From Thermoanaerobaculia bacterium (lineage in GTDB: Bacteria > Acidobacteriota > Thermoanaerobaculia > Multivoradales > JAHEKO01): DNA of 52,693 nucleotides. Of the stretch, positions 33,761 to 43,587 are shown piece by piece (the first letter of the stretch is position 1; each line of letters opens with the position of its first letter). The stretch covers positions 1 to 52,693 of the forward strand of contig CAMYLC010000008.1 in assembly GCA_947259195.1 (NCBI GenBank), in the 5' to 3' direction. The position numbers and the translations under genes were made by a program. A model generated the notes under the pieces. It saw only the letters and a program-made list of their open reading frames with translations. It was not told the DNA's origin and ran no database searches.

Positions 33761-34807
33761 CTAGGCAGTAGGAATTTCCTCGACCAGTCGAGTCTTGAGC
33801 AGGCGATCTTCCTGACTATGGAGCTCGGCGACTCGTTCCCGGATCTTGTTGTGCAGGTCTGCTTCACAGAACTCCACCGAACGGCGGATCGAATTTTGAA
33901 TCGCTCGCGGGTTGGAACGTCCATGGCCAATGAAGCATCCCGCTTTGACTCCCAGAAGTGGTGCGGCCCCATACTCCCTGTAGTCGACTCTTCGCCGAAA
34001 GCTCTCGAAGGCTGGACGGGCCAGGCTGTACCCCAATCTGGACCGCCAGGACTTCGACAGCTCGTCCTTCATCATCCCAGACATCAGTCCAACTAGGGAC
34101 TCGGCGCTCTTCAAGAGCACGTTGCCAACGAACCCGTCACAGACGATCACGTCGACCGAGCCTCGAAAGACGTCTCGACCCTCCACGTTGCCGACGAAAT
34201 TGAAGCCGGTGGCTTCCATCTCGTGGAATACCGCCTTCGTCAGATCGCTCCCCTTGCTTTGCTCTTCCCCGATGGACATCAGTCCGACGCGCGGCGAAGG
34301 AGTGCCGAGAATCTCCTGAGCGTAGAAATGGCCCATGACCGCAAACTGCCTCAGGTGCTCAGGTTTGCTGTCGATGTTGGCGCCGACATCCAGTACCACG
34401 GTGCCACCGCGGGGACTCGGAAATACCGTGGCAAGGGCCGGCCTGTCGACGCCTTTGATGGATCCAATCACGGTCTTGGCGACAATCAGGGACGCACCCG
34501 TGTTTCCCGCCGACACCATCGCTTGCGCTCGCCCCTTCTTGACCAACTCACCGCAGATTCGAATCGAGGATCGCTTCTTCTTGCGCAGGGGAGTGATCGG
34601 AGGCTCCTCCATTCCCACGACTTCCTCGGAGTGCACGACCTCTATCTTCGGCTGGTGCCCGCCCTGCTTCGTCAGTTGTCTTTCCAGAGTCGGACGATCA
34701 CCCACCAGGAGAATGGGTATCCCATCCTCGCTGGCGGCCTGATAGGCCCCTGCAACGACTGCGTTGGGGGCGAAGTCACCGCCCATAGCGTCGACGGCAA
34801 TTCGCAT
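33761..34807 (-). CDS. plsX: Phosphate acyltransferase PlsX
   Basis: A 348-aa enzyme making acyl-phosphate from acyl-ACP for phospholipid synthesis. Start is the ATG at 34807 (MRIAVDAMGGDFAPNAVVAG), the conserved N-terminus. Also seen are HSEEVVGMEEPPITPLRKKK, AMVSAGNTGASLIVAK, VLDVGANIDSKPEHL, GLMSIGEEQSKGSDL, FVGNVEGRDVFRG and VCDGFVGNVLLKSAES. It follows rpmF by 124 bases, the usual rpmF-plsX-fab order. Confidence 0.96.
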   Translation of the reverse strand: MRIAVDAMGGDFAPNAVVAGAYQAASEDGIPILLVGDRPTLERQLTKQGGHQPKIEVVHSEEVVGMEEPPITPLRKKKRSSIRICGELVKKGRAQAMVSAGNTGASLIVAKTVIGSIKGVDRPALATVFPSPRGGTVVLDVGANIDSKPEHLRQFAVMGHFYAQEILGTPSPRVGLMSIGEEQSKGSDLTKAVFHEMEATGFNFVGNVEGRDVFRGSVDVIVCDGFVGNVLLKSAESLVGLMSGMMKDELSKSWRSRLGYSLARPAFESFRRRVDYREYGAAPLLGVKAGCFIGHGRSNPRAIQNSIRRSVEFCEADLHNKIRERVAELHSQEDRLLKTRLVEEIPTA

Positions 34808-34931
34808 TTTCTGCCCTATGGGTTCAAGCTCCCACCGAGATCGACCTCCGGCGTCACTCGGCCAACCAGACCCCAGCGCCATCAGCCAGCGCAATCTGTT
34901 GCGGAACTCGGCGGCAGGATCTTAGCAGAGA

Positions 34932-35117
34932 CTACAACGATTCCTTGGGCTCGAAGACCTCCCGCCCCTTGTAGTGCCCGCAGTGGCTGCAGGCACGGTG
35001 CGGGAGCTTGACCTCGCCACAATTTGGACAAAGGGAAGTAGCCGGACGATCCAGACTGTCCTGGGCCCGCCTACGGTCACGCCTGGCCTTGGAGTGTCGC
35101 CGTTTGGGATTTGCCAT
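34932..35117 (-). CDS. rpmF: 50S ribosomal protein L32
   Basis: A 61-aa basic protein beginning [20 protein letters not shown] with the L32 zinc ribbon, C30-x2-C33 ([11 protein letters not shown]) and C43-x2-C46 ([12 protein letters not shown]). ATG at 35117; longer in-frame starts run into the yceD stop region. All four cysteines are kept, so this is the zinc-binding form. Confidence 0.95.
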   Translation of the reverse strand: MANPKRRHSKARRDRRRAQDSLDRPATSLCPNCGEVKLPHRACSHCGHYKGREVFEPKESL

Positions 35118-35164
35118 GACTCGTTCAACCTCGTTCTCGGATGTCGCAGTATCGAAGCTGGGGA

Positions 35165-35683
35165 CTACTGGTCCCGCAGATTCTTCAACGCCTCCCATCG
35201 CGGATCTACCTCGCCCTGGTCACAGCCGCAGGACTCGCGGTTGCGATTCGCTCCACAGGTCGGACAGAGTCCCTGGCAGTCTTCACTACACAGGCTCCGC
35301 ATGGGTATGTTCAACAGTAGCTGCTCTCGCACCAGCTGCAGCGTGTCCATCTCTTCGCCTTCAACGTAGACCGTCTCCAAATCGTCCTCTGTCAGCTCGA
35401 TCTCGCCTCCCGCTGCAGCGGGAGCTGCCGTCACCAGTCGGAGCCGAACAGCGCTCTCCACCGGCAGAACCAACGGCTCCAAACACCGACTACAGGTCAC
35501 GGTCTGCTCGTACTCGAGACGACCGTCGAAACGGAAGACTCCGTTTTCGCGTTCAACACTCCCCTGCCAGAGAACTTCACCGAGCCCTAGCAGCTCAGGA
35601 CGCTCGAGGGTTTCAGCATTGAAGGTGAGCCGCTGGCGCCAGGCAAAGGGCTCGTCCCCTAATCTGTCCAGAGGAATTCGCAT
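35165..35683 (-). CDS. yceD: DUF177 / YceD family protein (23S rRNA-related)
   Basis: A 172-aa YceD protein. The N-terminal beta-rich domain contains [16 protein letters not shown], the CxxC of the family, then the acidic [21 protein letters not shown]-terminal cluster [17 protein letters not shown] plus CGC may bind zinc. YceD is needed for normal 23S rRNA levels in bacteria and plants and almost always precedes rpmF, as here (47 bases apart). It is the first gene after the promoter at 35726-35754. Confidence 0.9.
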   Translation of the reverse strand: MRIPLDRLGDEPFAWRQRLTFNAETLERPELLGLGEVLWQGSVERENGVFRFDGRLEYEQTVTCSRCLEPLVLPVESAVRLRLVTAAPAAAGGEIELTEDDLETVYVEGEEMDTLQLVREQLLLNIPMRSLCSEDCQGLCPTCGANRNRESCGCDQGEVDPRWEALKNLRDQ

Positions 35684-35725
35684 CTTTCGAACCCTTGAGA
35701 ACCCCGCCCTGCGGGCCGACGGGTG

Positions 35726-35754
35726 AGGCTACGGGATTCAGCCAAGTCTGTCAA
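35726..35754 (-). promoter_or_regulatory. Sigma-70-type promoter of the yceD-fab-trp operon
   Basis: On the minus strand TTGACA (35754-35749), a 17-base spacer and TAGCCT (35731-35726) lie 43 bases before the yceD ATG. The -35 box is perfect and abuts the stop codon of the upstream gene. Hexamers and spacing are identical to the symporter promoter at 19423-19451. All genes from here to 21727 run the same way with gaps of at most 124 bases. Confidence 0.62.
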
Positions 35755-37014
35755 TCAAAGGCCTTCCCTGTCGAGCCGCATTTCGAGACGCGATGGCGAG
35801 CCCCCGATCCGCAGACTCAGAGATCCTGAGTTGTCGAGAGAGGCGAGGGATCTGGCCGCCATCGTCCACAGCCGGATCTGCTCGGTCGCAGGAAGGGGCA
35901 GGGAGCCCAAGGTGCCTACCAATCCATCCAAGGCTTCACGGGCCTCGGCGAGATCGAGCCAAATGCCAAGCTCCAGGGGTGCTTCATCCACCGATCCCAG
36001 CAAGTCAGAGATCGAAGAGAGTCGACCTGCCACTTGGTCGATGGCTGCTTCATCATATGCGGCGAGAGACCAACCCTCTTGGGCACCTTCGGAGACCTCG
36101 AACCCCAGACCGGATAGCAGCCTCTCGGCAGGAAGCTGCCACCGATCACCCGGGCCTCGGTGGGCGATCACGGAGCTGGCTATCTGCTCCCCTGCTCCCC
36201 TCACACCGGAGAGCATGACGAAAGTCTCGACGGCGGAGTCCGGGGGCGATCCCGGACCGATCGAAGCCGCCACAAGGGCCAGGCCCGTGGGCAGGACTGC
36301 CCGAGGTCTGGCGTCGGAAGCTTGCATGGCCTCAGGCTCCGCGCTGACAATCCGCCAGCCCCGAGCCTCGACATCCAACCTGTAAAGGCCTTGCGGTACA
36401 GGTCCAAGAAACCGGTCCAACCTCAAGAGGGCATGGCTCGGCACCAGATCAGGCACCGGTTGCCCTATGGTCAGGGCAACCTCTCCCTGGGCCGCAAGCC
36501 ACATTCCGTCCCGCCACTCCACCTCCACGGTTCTGCCGTGCAGCTCGACCGGTCCCCCAGCGAGCCAGGCATTTCCGGCCAGCCTTCCGGCCAGCCTGGC
36601 CAGCCACGCCACGACGGGATAGACACTGGCTGCCACCACGATACGGTCGCCGTTCTGGCTCCCCGCAACGACTAGATCTCTGGCTGGTGGCAGGCGGAAA
36701 GGACCGAAGGCCGGAAGAGAGGTCAGGTCTTGAGATATCAGGTACGAAGACACCTCGGAAAGTCCCTCCAGATCACCGATCGCGCGCTCGAGGGCGGCCA
36801 GGTTCTGATGAGGAAAGGGAATCCAAAGCCGCAACGGAAGATCGCCCGTACCGAAGAAAACCTGACTCGTCGAGGCCTGCACTCCGGGACTACCGGTTCG
36901 GGCGCGAGGCGCATACCAGTAGTACCAATGGCCGAAGAGGGCCACAACCAGGAGGGCCACACCGCCAATCCAAAGCGAGAACTTGACAGGCCGGGTCATC
37001 GCGATCACTTTCAA
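35755..37014 (-). CDS. Membrane-anchored protein of unknown function
   Basis: A 419-aa protein I do not recognise. One N-terminal transmembrane helix (about 13-30, LWIGGVALLVVALFGHWYYW) is followed by a large extracytoplasmic part with no cysteine, no obvious catalytic motif and many beta-strand/helix alternations. A short duplicated segment (ARLAGRLAGNAWLAGG) is encoded by a near-tandem DNA repeat around 36577-36605. Start at 37014 or ATG at 36999. It lies upstream of the yceD promoter and divergent from the exopolysaccharide glycosyltransferases. Secreted or periplasmic-facing role only can be proposed. Confidence 0.75.
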   Translation of the reverse strand: MKVIAMTRPVKFSLWIGGVALLVVALFGHWYYWYAPRARTGSPGVQASTSQVFFGTGDLPLRLWIPFPHQNLAALERAIGDLEGLSEVSSYLISQDLTSLPAFGPFRLPPARDLVVAGSQNGDRIVVAASVYPVVAWLARLAGRLAGNAWLAGGPVELHGRTVEVEWRDGMWLAAQGEVALTIGQPVPDLVPSHALLRLDRFLGPVPQGLYRLDVEARGWRIVSAEPEAMQASDARPRAVLPTGLALVAASIGPGSPPDSAVETFVMLSGVRGAGEQIASSVIAHRGPGDRWQLPAERLLSGLGFEVSEGAQEGWSLAAYDEAAIDQVAGRLSSISDLLGSVDEAPLELGIWLDLAEAREALDGLVGTLGSLPLPATEQIRLWTMAARSLASLDNSGSLSLRIGGSPSRLEMRLDREGL

Positions 37015-37095
37015 TCGAAAACTCTACAGGCTCATGTAGGATTCACGCACGAGGAGAGGCCGTGATTATCCCCCGAGTTCGCCTTTCCAACCATC

Positions 37096-38502
37096 ATGTC
37101 CGACCCCGGAGCTCAGGATACCGAAAATGGCGATCGGGCCATGTCCTTCTCGCGGCGGGTCCGCCGCAGCATGGCGCGCCGCTTTCCACGCGCCCGCAAG
37201 GTCTACCATCTCTTGCTGAGAGCAGGGCGCCGGGTACGAAATTTCCCTCGGCAAAGCGCTGTCACGACGCGCTGGCTTTGGAACTGCAGGCGTGAGATCC
37301 GGCGGCGGCAAAAAGAGCCTCGACTCACGATCGGCATCGATATCAGCCCGCTGTGGGAGCCGCTTACCGGAGTCGGCTGGTATCTCTACCGCCTGCTGGA
37401 GCACCTCGCATACCGAGACGACGTGAGAATTCGGCTCTATCCTCCAACCATCATCGAGAGCTTTCTGTCTCCCTACCCCGATCCAACGGTCGAACCACCT
37501 TCGGGCCCGGCACTGGAGATCGTCTCCTTCGAGCTGCCCGGAGATCTGGTGATCGATGACGAGCCGGCCGTCCAGTGGCTCCGAAAGCGGGAAGCGAGCC
37601 TCGTCACCCGAGACCGAAATCGGGTCTTGTTCGCACCCAACTACTTCTTACCCAGACTCTTCAACGGAGTACCCGGTGCCCTGGTGGCGACCATCCATGA
37701 TCTGGGTTTTCGCAAGGTACCCTGGACTTTGCGGGATGAGACCCTCGACGGATTGGCAGCTCGACTCGATCAGACTCTCACCGGTGCCGAGCTACTCATC
37801 ACCGTCAGCAACACGGTACGGGACGAACTGGTTGCATTCGAGTACGCAACGCCCGAGCAGATTCGCGTCGTGCACCATGGGGCGGGTCTCTTGGAGGGAA
37901 TCGAAGTTGGAGAGCTTCCCACCGGAATCCCGGAGCTGTTCGCTCTCCACGTCGGAACCCTGGAGCCGCGTAAGAACATCTCCTCGCTGTTGGCCTGCTG
38001 GCGCCTGCTTCGCGATCAAATGTCGGCGGTTCCGACCCTCGTTCTGTGCGGGCGGTTCGGCTGGAAGACCCTGGAGCTCGAAGCCGAGGTCGCGGCGGCT
38101 GAAGAGGAGGGCTGGCTCCGACATCTCGGCTATGTTCCCGAGGACGAGCTGGCCCGACTCTATGTTCAGGCCTCGGTCGTCGTCTTCCCATCCCTCTACG
38201 AGGGCTTCGGCCTGCCAGCCGTGGAGGCAATGGCAGCCGGGACTCCCCTGGTCTGTTCGGATATCCCGGTGCTTCATGAAGTGGCGGGTGATGCGGCGCT
38301 CTTCGCTTCGCCTGAACGACCCGAGGAGATGGCCCTGCAGGTTCGGCGTCTGCTTGCCGACGAGAGCCTGAGACGAGAGTTGATATCCCTCGGAGCCGAG
38401 CGCTTGGCCGAATTCGACTGGCACAAGACCGCAGAAGAGACGCTGGCTGTTTGGCGGGAGGCCGCCGAGTCAGTGGATCCACCCACCAACAAGGCTGGAT
38501 GA
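37096..38502 (+). CDS. Glycosyltransferase family 4, first of four
   Basis: A 468-aa GT-B enzyme with an extra basic N-terminal extension of about 75 residues (SRRVRRSMARRFPRARK). The acceptor domain starts TIGIDISPLWEPLTGVGWYL. The donor domain has [35 protein letters not shown] and [20 protein letters not shown] with the E-x7-E motif. This subgroup includes mannosyl- and rhamnosyltransferases of surface polysaccharides. It leads a plus-strand operon of glycan genes and stands 15 bases before the next glycosyltransferase. Confidence 0.89.
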   Translation: MSDPGAQDTENGDRAMSFSRRVRRSMARRFPRARKVYHLLLRAGRRVRNFPRQSAVTTRWLWNCRREIRRRQKEPRLTIGIDISPLWEPLTGVGWYLYRLLEHLAYRDDVRIRLYPPTIIESFLSPYPDPTVEPPSGPALEIVSFELPGDLVIDDEPAVQWLRKREASLVTRDRNRVLFAPNYFLPRLFNGVPGALVATIHDLGFRKVPWTLRDETLDGLAARLDQTLTGAELLITVSNTVRDELVAFEYATPEQIRVVHHGAGLLEGIEVGELPTGIPELFALHVGTLEPRKNISSLLACWRLLRDQMSAVPTLVLCGRFGWKTLELEAEVAAAEEEGWLRHLGYVPEDELARLYVQASVVVFPSLYEGFGLPAVEAMAAGTPLVCSDIPVLHEVAGDAALFASPERPEEMALQVRRLLADESLRRELISLGAERLAEFDWHKTAEETLAVWREAAESVDPPTNKAG

Positions 38503-38517
38503 AGTCGGAGCCGTCGC

Positions 38518-39666
38518 GTGACACCCGGGGAACAGAAGCCAACCATAGCGGTGGACACCCGATCCCTGGTGAGACCTCCCGCCGGAATCGGCGTATTTAC
38601 CCTGTCCATGTTGAAGGCTCTCACGGACAGAGGCGTTGTTCGATGTATCGGAATGGCCCACCGTGACCTTTCCTGCGCCGAGGAGCTGCACCGAGCGGGA
38701 ATTGAAATGGAGGCCCAGGCCGCGCCCTCCGGCGTCTGGTGGCAACAGCTAACCCTGCCTCGTCGTCTGGCAGACTCCGACATCGATCTTCTCTGGTCGC
38801 CGCTCCTCACGCTGCCGGTGCGCAATCCTGTTCCCGGTGTGGTGACGATTCACGATCTAACCCCCCTGGTGCTTCCCGGAGCCCACCAACTGAAGGTACG
38901 ACTCAGCTTCCTGCCGTTTCTCGCTTCGACGCTCCGGCAGGCCAGGCGTGTGGCCGTCGATTCGAAAGCCACGGCCGAGGATGTCAAAGCTCACTACCCA
39001 ACAGCGGCAAATCGTCTCCAGGTCGTCTACCCCGGAATCGATCCGGTGTTCGTGCCTGGAGCTCCAGAGGACATCGCTGCTACGCGAGAGGAGCTGAGCT
39101 GCCCGCTTGGGTATCTCCTGTTCTCAGGCACTCTGGAGCCCCGCAAGAACCTGTCTACCCTGCTCGACGCCTGGGAGGCGCTGGTCAAGACCTCGCCGGA
39201 TGCACTTCCCCTGGTGATTACCGGACCCTACGGATGGAAGAACAAAGGCCTTTCTTCCCGGATGCGAAAGCTCGAAGCCCTAGGCCTCCACTACCTCGGC
39301 AGGCTGCCTCGCGCCCGTCAGGTGCAGGTCATGCAAGCAGCATCCATCTTCGTCTATCCCTCGCTGTACGAGGGTTTCGGTCTGCCCGCAGCCGAGGCAA
39401 TGGCGTGTGGCATACCCACGATCGTCTCAAACCGATCCAGTCTTCCAGAAGTCGTCGGCGACGCTGGCTTGCAGATCGAGCCCGACGACGCTCGCCACCT
39501 ACGGGAAGCGATCGCCAGGATCGCCGACGATGATGGGCTGAGCAGCGAGCTCGGTGAGCGTGGTCAGCAGCGAGCCAGACGCTTCACCTGGCAGAAGGCA
39601 GCTGGTGAGATGGAAGAGATCTTTCTCGAGATCCTGGCAGGCAACCACGGCCTGGCTCCGAGGTAG
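38518..39666 (+). CDS. Glycosyltransferase family 4, second of four
   Basis: A 382-aa GT-B enzyme from a GTG. It has [79 protein letters not shown] and [20 protein letters not shown]. It is a close paralogue in layout of its neighbours, suggesting that the operon builds a repeat unit from several similar linkages. Sugar unknown. Confidence 0.89.
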   Translation: MTPGEQKPTIAVDTRSLVRPPAGIGVFTLSMLKALTDRGVVRCIGMAHRDLSCAEELHRAGIEMEAQAAPSGVWWQQLTLPRRLADSDIDLLWSPLLTLPVRNPVPGVVTIHDLTPLVLPGAHQLKVRLSFLPFLASTLRQARRVAVDSKATAEDVKAHYPTAANRLQVVYPGIDPVFVPGAPEDIAATREELSCPLGYLLFSGTLEPRKNLSTLLDAWEALVKTSPDALPLVITGPYGWKNKGLSSRMRKLEALGLHYLGRLPRARQVQVMQAASIFVYPSLYEGFGLPAAEAMACGIPTIVSNRSSLPEVVGDAGLQIEPDDARHLREAIARIADDDGLSSELGERGQQRARRFTWQKAAGEMEEIFLEILAGNHGLAPR

Positions 39667-39771
39667 ACCGGGCAGGCTAGAATAGCTGCCGGGGGGACCG
39701 CTGGCGATCTACAGATCCGTTGGCAGAGAACTCGAGCTTCGACACCAATCAGCAGTTCTGGAGCCAGATCC

Positions 39772-40935
39772 TTGAGCTACAACATCGGCATCGATGCGCG
39801 GAAGATCGCCGATTTCGGCATCGGTACCTACATCCGGAACCTCGTGCAAGCTCTCGGCAAGCTCGACCAGGAGAACCAATACGTACTGTTCCTGGGATTG
39901 CAGGACAAAGAGACTCTCGAGCAACTGCCAGAAAACTTTCGAGTCGTAATCGAGCGCTCTCCATCGTATTCGGCCAGGGAGCTAGTCTCCCTGTCCTGGA
40001 GGCTCTTCCGGCTCCGTTTGGACCTCTACCACTCGACCCACTACGTTCTTCCGGCGGTGGTACCCTGCAAAGCGATCGTCACAATCCACGACATCATTCA
40101 TCTTCTCTATCCGGAGTTCTTGCCCAGCCCCCTGGCCTTCTTCTACGCCCAACGGATGATTCGCCGCAGCCTCTCGCGCGGCGATCGCATCGTTGCCGAC
40201 TCCCAGAACACCAAGACCGATCTGATGGAGTACTTCGACGTCGATGGGCGGAAGATCCGGGTTGTCTATCCAGGCGTCGCCGAGAGATTTCGACACGGAG
40301 TGACCCAGGAAGAGATGCAGCGAGCCCGAACCGAGTTCGGGATCGCACGTCCCTACGTCCTGTTTGTCGGCAATCCGAAGCCACACAAGAACCTGGACAA
40401 TGTCATCAAGGCCTTCGCTCGCGCCCTGGAGATCCACCCATTCGAGGCTGACCTTGTCTGTGTCGGCGATCGCAGCAGCATGGAGTTCAAAATCCGGCAG
40501 CGTGCTTCCCAGCTCGGGCTGTCGGACCGGCTCAAGCTCCTCGGGCACGTCGAAGACAAGGACCTTCCCGCCTTATATCAGGGTGCCACTCTTTTTCTAT
40601 TCCCGACCCTTTACGAGGGCTTCGGGCTGCCCGTGGTCGAGGCCATGGCCTCTCGGGTTCCCGTGGTCACCTCCAACTCATCGGCCCTCAAGGAGGTCGC
40701 CGAAGGATACGCTCACCTGGTCAATCCCCTCGACGTCGAAGAGATTGCCAAGGCCATCGCGCAGTGCATGGCGGATGAGGATCATCGCGATGCTCTGATC
40801 AAGCTCGGAGCCCGCAGGGCCGAGGACTTTCGATGGTCGCGAACCGCCGAACAGACGTTGGATGTCTACAACAGCGCCCTGCGCCGGGACAGCCGCAAGG
40901 GCAAACGGCAGACCAATCCCAAGGACAAAGCATGA
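39772..40935 (+). CDS. Glycosyltransferase family 4, third of four
   Basis: A 387-aa GT-B enzyme. The N-terminus MSYNIGIDARKIADFGIGTY is typical, so the TTG at 39772 is the start. IVTIHDIIHLLYPEFLP, VLFVGNPKPHKNLDNVIKAF, LKLLGHVEDKDLPALYQGA and [20 protein letters not shown] complete the fold. The 105 bases before it are non-coding. Its stop overlaps the next start (ATGA). Confidence 0.88.
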   Translation: MSYNIGIDARKIADFGIGTYIRNLVQALGKLDQENQYVLFLGLQDKETLEQLPENFRVVIERSPSYSARELVSLSWRLFRLRLDLYHSTHYVLPAVVPCKAIVTIHDIIHLLYPEFLPSPLAFFYAQRMIRRSLSRGDRIVADSQNTKTDLMEYFDVDGRKIRVVYPGVAERFRHGVTQEEMQRARTEFGIARPYVLFVGNPKPHKNLDNVIKAFARALEIHPFEADLVCVGDRSSMEFKIRQRASQLGLSDRLKLLGHVEDKDLPALYQGATLFLFPTLYEGFGLPVVEAMASRVPVVTSNSSALKEVAEGYAHLVNPLDVEEIAKAIAQCMADEDHRDALIKLGARRAEDFRWSRTAEQTLDVYNSALRRDSRKGKRQTNPKDKA

Positions 40936-42050
40936 GCACCCTGCCACAACCCCGGACTGCACTCGTCCACGACTGGCTGACGGGAATGCGGGGCGGCGAG
41001 AAGGTGCTGGAGTCGATCGCCAGCATGTTTCCGCAAGCCCCTGTGTACACCCTGTTCCATTTCCCCGGCACGGTCAGCGCGGCGTTGGAGAAGCATCTGA
41101 TTCACACCAGCTTCCTGCAGTCCTATCCGGGTGCCCGCATTCACTACAGGCGCTATCTGCCGCTCTTTCCTGCCGCGATCGAGGACTTCGACCTTGGCGG
41201 CTACGACCTGCTGATCAGCACCAGCCACTGCGTGGCCAAGGGGGCTCGTCCTTCACCCGGGACCTATCACGTTTGTTATTGCCACACTCCGATGCGTTAC
41301 GCCTGGGACCAGGAGCACACCTACTTCCCAGAGCGCTCCGGGCTGGTGGCGCGATTGCGAAGTCTCGTCCTCACTCGACTGCGGAATTGGGACGTCACCT
41401 CCGCTGGTCGCGTCGACCTGTTTCTTGCCAATTCGAACTTCGTCGCTGAGAGAATTCAACGCTACTACGCTCGACAGGCTCAAGTCGTGCCGCCACCGGT
41501 AGACACCGAGTTCTTTGTACCCGGCGGAGAGACCACCGGCCAGTACGCACTCGTGGTGTCGGCTCTGGCTCCGTACAAGCGGGTCGACGTGGCAATCGCC
41601 GCCTGTGAGCGCCTCGGTCTCGAGCTCAGAATCGTCGGCACAGGTCCCGAGCAGGAGCGCTTGGCACGTCTGGCCGGCTCCACCACCAAGATCCTGGGGC
41701 ATGTGTCGCCCGAGGACCTCCGAGGGCAACTCCAGGGCGCCCGCTGCTTCCTACAGCCGGGCGTCGAGGACTTCGGGATTTCGAGTGTCGAGGCCCTCGC
41801 TTCAGGCTGCCCTGTGGTCGCTCTGGGGCTTGGCGGCATCCTGGATATCGTGCTGGATGGCGAGCACGGGGTTCTCTATGAAGGAGTGGGGGACGATCAG
41901 GCTCTCGCCGCAGCGATTGACAAATGTCGCGAAATTCGCTTCAATAAATTGAATCTAAAGAGCCGCGCGGAGGATTTCTCCGTCGCGAGCTTCGAGGCCC
42001 GGTTTCGATCTGTTCTGGAGACGAGGCTCTCTGGCTGGGATCTGCCGTGA
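40932..42050 (+). CDS. Glycosyltransferase family 4, fourth of four (WbaZ-like)
   Basis: A 372-aa enzyme; ATG at 40932 overlaps the previous stop (ATGA). The N-terminal ALVHDWLTGMRGGEKVLESI and the central HVCYCHTPMRYAWDQE are characteristic of a GDP-mannose-type subgroup (WbaZ-like). The donor domain has ALVVSALAPYKRVDVAIAAC and PGVEDFGISSVEALASGCPV, where the first Glu of the usual pair is in GVEDFG. Possibly a mannosyltransferase that acts early on the lipid-linked glycan; specificity is inferred from the subgroup. Confidence 0.87.
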   Translation: MSTLPQPRTALVHDWLTGMRGGEKVLESIASMFPQAPVYTLFHFPGTVSAALEKHLIHTSFLQSYPGARIHYRRYLPLFPAAIEDFDLGGYDLLISTSHCVAKGARPSPGTYHVCYCHTPMRYAWDQEHTYFPERSGLVARLRSLVLTRLRNWDVTSAGRVDLFLANSNFVAERIQRYYARQAQVVPPPVDTEFFVPGGETTGQYALVVSALAPYKRVDVAIAACERLGLELRIVGTGPEQERLARLAGSTTKILGHVSPEDLRGQLQGARCFLQPGVEDFGISSVEALASGCPVVALGLGGILDIVLDGEHGVLYEGVGDDQALAAAIDKCREIRFNKLNLKSRAEDFSVASFEARFRSVLETRLSGWDLP

Positions 42051-42114
42051 ATCCTCCGAGCATCAGTCGAGCACAATCGCTGATTTCAGGCCCACTCGTA
42101 CGTGGGTCCCGACA

Positions 42115-43587
42115 TTGCATCGCAAATCCAACTCGTCTGAGAGGGTTGCGCAATTGATCCATCAACGCCACCGCATCACGGTCACCACCTACTTCATCAG
42201 TGACCTCCTGGCTACGTTGACCGCCTTCTTCGCCGCCTGGTATTTGCGGTTCGGGACTGGCATCTTCCCGGTTCGCCACCTGCCGGAGTTCGAACGCTAC
42301 CTCCTGCTCCTGCCCATTCTCCTCCTCCTCTGGCCCATCGTGCTGTACTTCCATGGTCTGTATCAGATTCGCAGAGGTAGGACGCGCGTCGACGAAGCGT
42401 TGACCATTTTCATCGCGGTGCTGCTGGCCACTGTACTTCTCGGCTCCTTCATCACCTGGGTCAGACCCGCCGGCTATCCGAGACCGGACGGCACCATCGA
42501 GCCCTTCACTTACAGCCGAGGATTTCTCGCCATCTTCGCCAGCCTGAACTTGTTCCTTCTGGTACTCGGCCGCAACGTGATTCGGGATGTGTTGACCGTG
42601 GTCCGCCTGAAGGGCCAGAACTTGCAGCGCATTCTCATCCTCGGGGCCGGGGCGTTGGGCAAGGAAGTCACGAACAAGCTGCAGGGGCATCGCGAGCTGG
42701 GTCTCCACGTGGTCGGCTTTCTGGATGACGACCCGGGGAAATCCAAACGCGAGATCTCGGGGGTGCCAGTCCTCGGCAGCCTGCGTCAGGTGGACGAAGT
42801 CATCGAGCGCGAGAACATCGATCAGATCTATATCGCCTTGCCGCTCGAGGCGCACAAGAAGATGATGCGCATCCTCCAGTCAGTGGGGCGCGAGTGCGTC
42901 GAGGTTCGCCTGGTTCCGGACATTCTCCAGTACGCAACCCTCAAGGCGACGCTGGAAGATCTGGATGGAACTCCGGTCATCAATCTGTCCCAGGTACCTC
43001 TCCAGGGCTGGAGCAGCCTGGCAAAGCGCGGCATGGACATCGGTGTCGCCCTTTTGGCCATGATTGTGCTGCTCCCTTTCCTGCCCATCGTGGCCCTCGG
43101 AATTTGGCTCGAGGACCGGGGTCCACTGTTCTACCGACAGGAGAGAATGGGTCTCGACGGGCGCTCTTTCATGATGCTCAAGTTCCGCTCCATGAAGGTG
43201 AACGCCGAGTCCACGACCGGACCGGTCTGGGCGACCAAGGGCGATCCGCGACGCACCAGGCTCGGCGCGTTGCTGAGGCGCTGGTCGCTGGACGAGCTGC
43301 CACAGCTCTGGAATGTGTTCAAAGGCGAGATGTCTATTATCGGCCCCCGCCCGGAGCGGCCCGCATTCGTTCATGAATTCAAACACCGCATCCCTCAGTA
43401 CATGCTGCGCCATCGGGTCCGTGCCGGGATCACCGGTTGGGCGCAGGTGCATGGCTGGCGGGGCAACACCTCGATTCGCAAACGGATTCAGTACGACCTC
43501 TACTACATCGAGAACTGGTCGCTCAAGCTGGATCTGAAGATACTCTGGATGACCTTCCGGCACGGTCTGCGGCACAACGCCTATTGA
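42115..43587 (+). CDS. Polyprenyl-phosphate glycosylphosphotransferase (exopolysaccharide initiation)
   Basis: A 490-aa PHPT-type initiating transferase (WcaJ/WbaP family). Four N-terminal helices (about 25-155) precede a Rossmann-like CoA-binding domain (RILILGAGALGKEVTNKLQ) and a fifth helix (DIGVALLAMIVLLPFLPIVA). The C-terminal bacterial sugar transferase domain has YRQERMGLDGRSFMMLKFRS, RLGALLRRWSLDELPQLWNV, GEMSIIGPRPERP and RAGITGWAQVHGWRG. It transfers a sugar-1-phosphate to undecaprenyl phosphate, the first step for the upstream glycosyltransferases. TTG start at 42115 is likely but uncertain. Its stop overlaps the convergent TgpA stop by seven bases. Confidence 0.92.
   Translation: MHRKSNSSERVAQLIHQRHRITVTTYFISDLLATLTAFFAAWYLRFGTGIFPVRHLPEFERYLLLLPILLLLWPIVLYFHGLYQIRRGRTRVDEALTIFIAVLLATVLLGSFITWVRPAGYPRPDGTIEPFTYSRGFLAIFASLNLFLLVLGRNVIRDVLTVVRLKGQNLQRILILGAGALGKEVTNKLQGHRELGLHVVGFLDDDPGKSKREISGVPVLGSLRQVDEVIERENIDQIYIALPLEAHKKMMRILQSVGRECVEVRLVPDILQYATLKATLEDLDGTPVINLSQVPLQGWSSLAKRGMDIGVALLAMIVLLPFLPIVALGIWLEDRGPLFYRQERMGLDGRSFMMLKFRSMKVNAESTTGPVWATKGDPRRTRLGALLRRWSLDELPQLWNVFKGEMSIIGPRPERPAFVHEFKHRIPQYMLRHRVRAGITGWAQVHGWRGNTSIRKRIQYDLYYIENWSLKLDLKILWMTFRHGLRHNAY

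Noticed and set aside
32651..34096. 481-codon plus-strand open frame opposite fabD and the plsX end
   Set aside because: It spans the junction of two well-supported genes in antisense and has no recognisable motif.
36577..36605. Short repeated GGCCAGCCT-like units
   Set aside because: They lie inside a coding gene and encode a simple Leu-Ala-Gly duplication; too short for a regulatory or mobile repeat.
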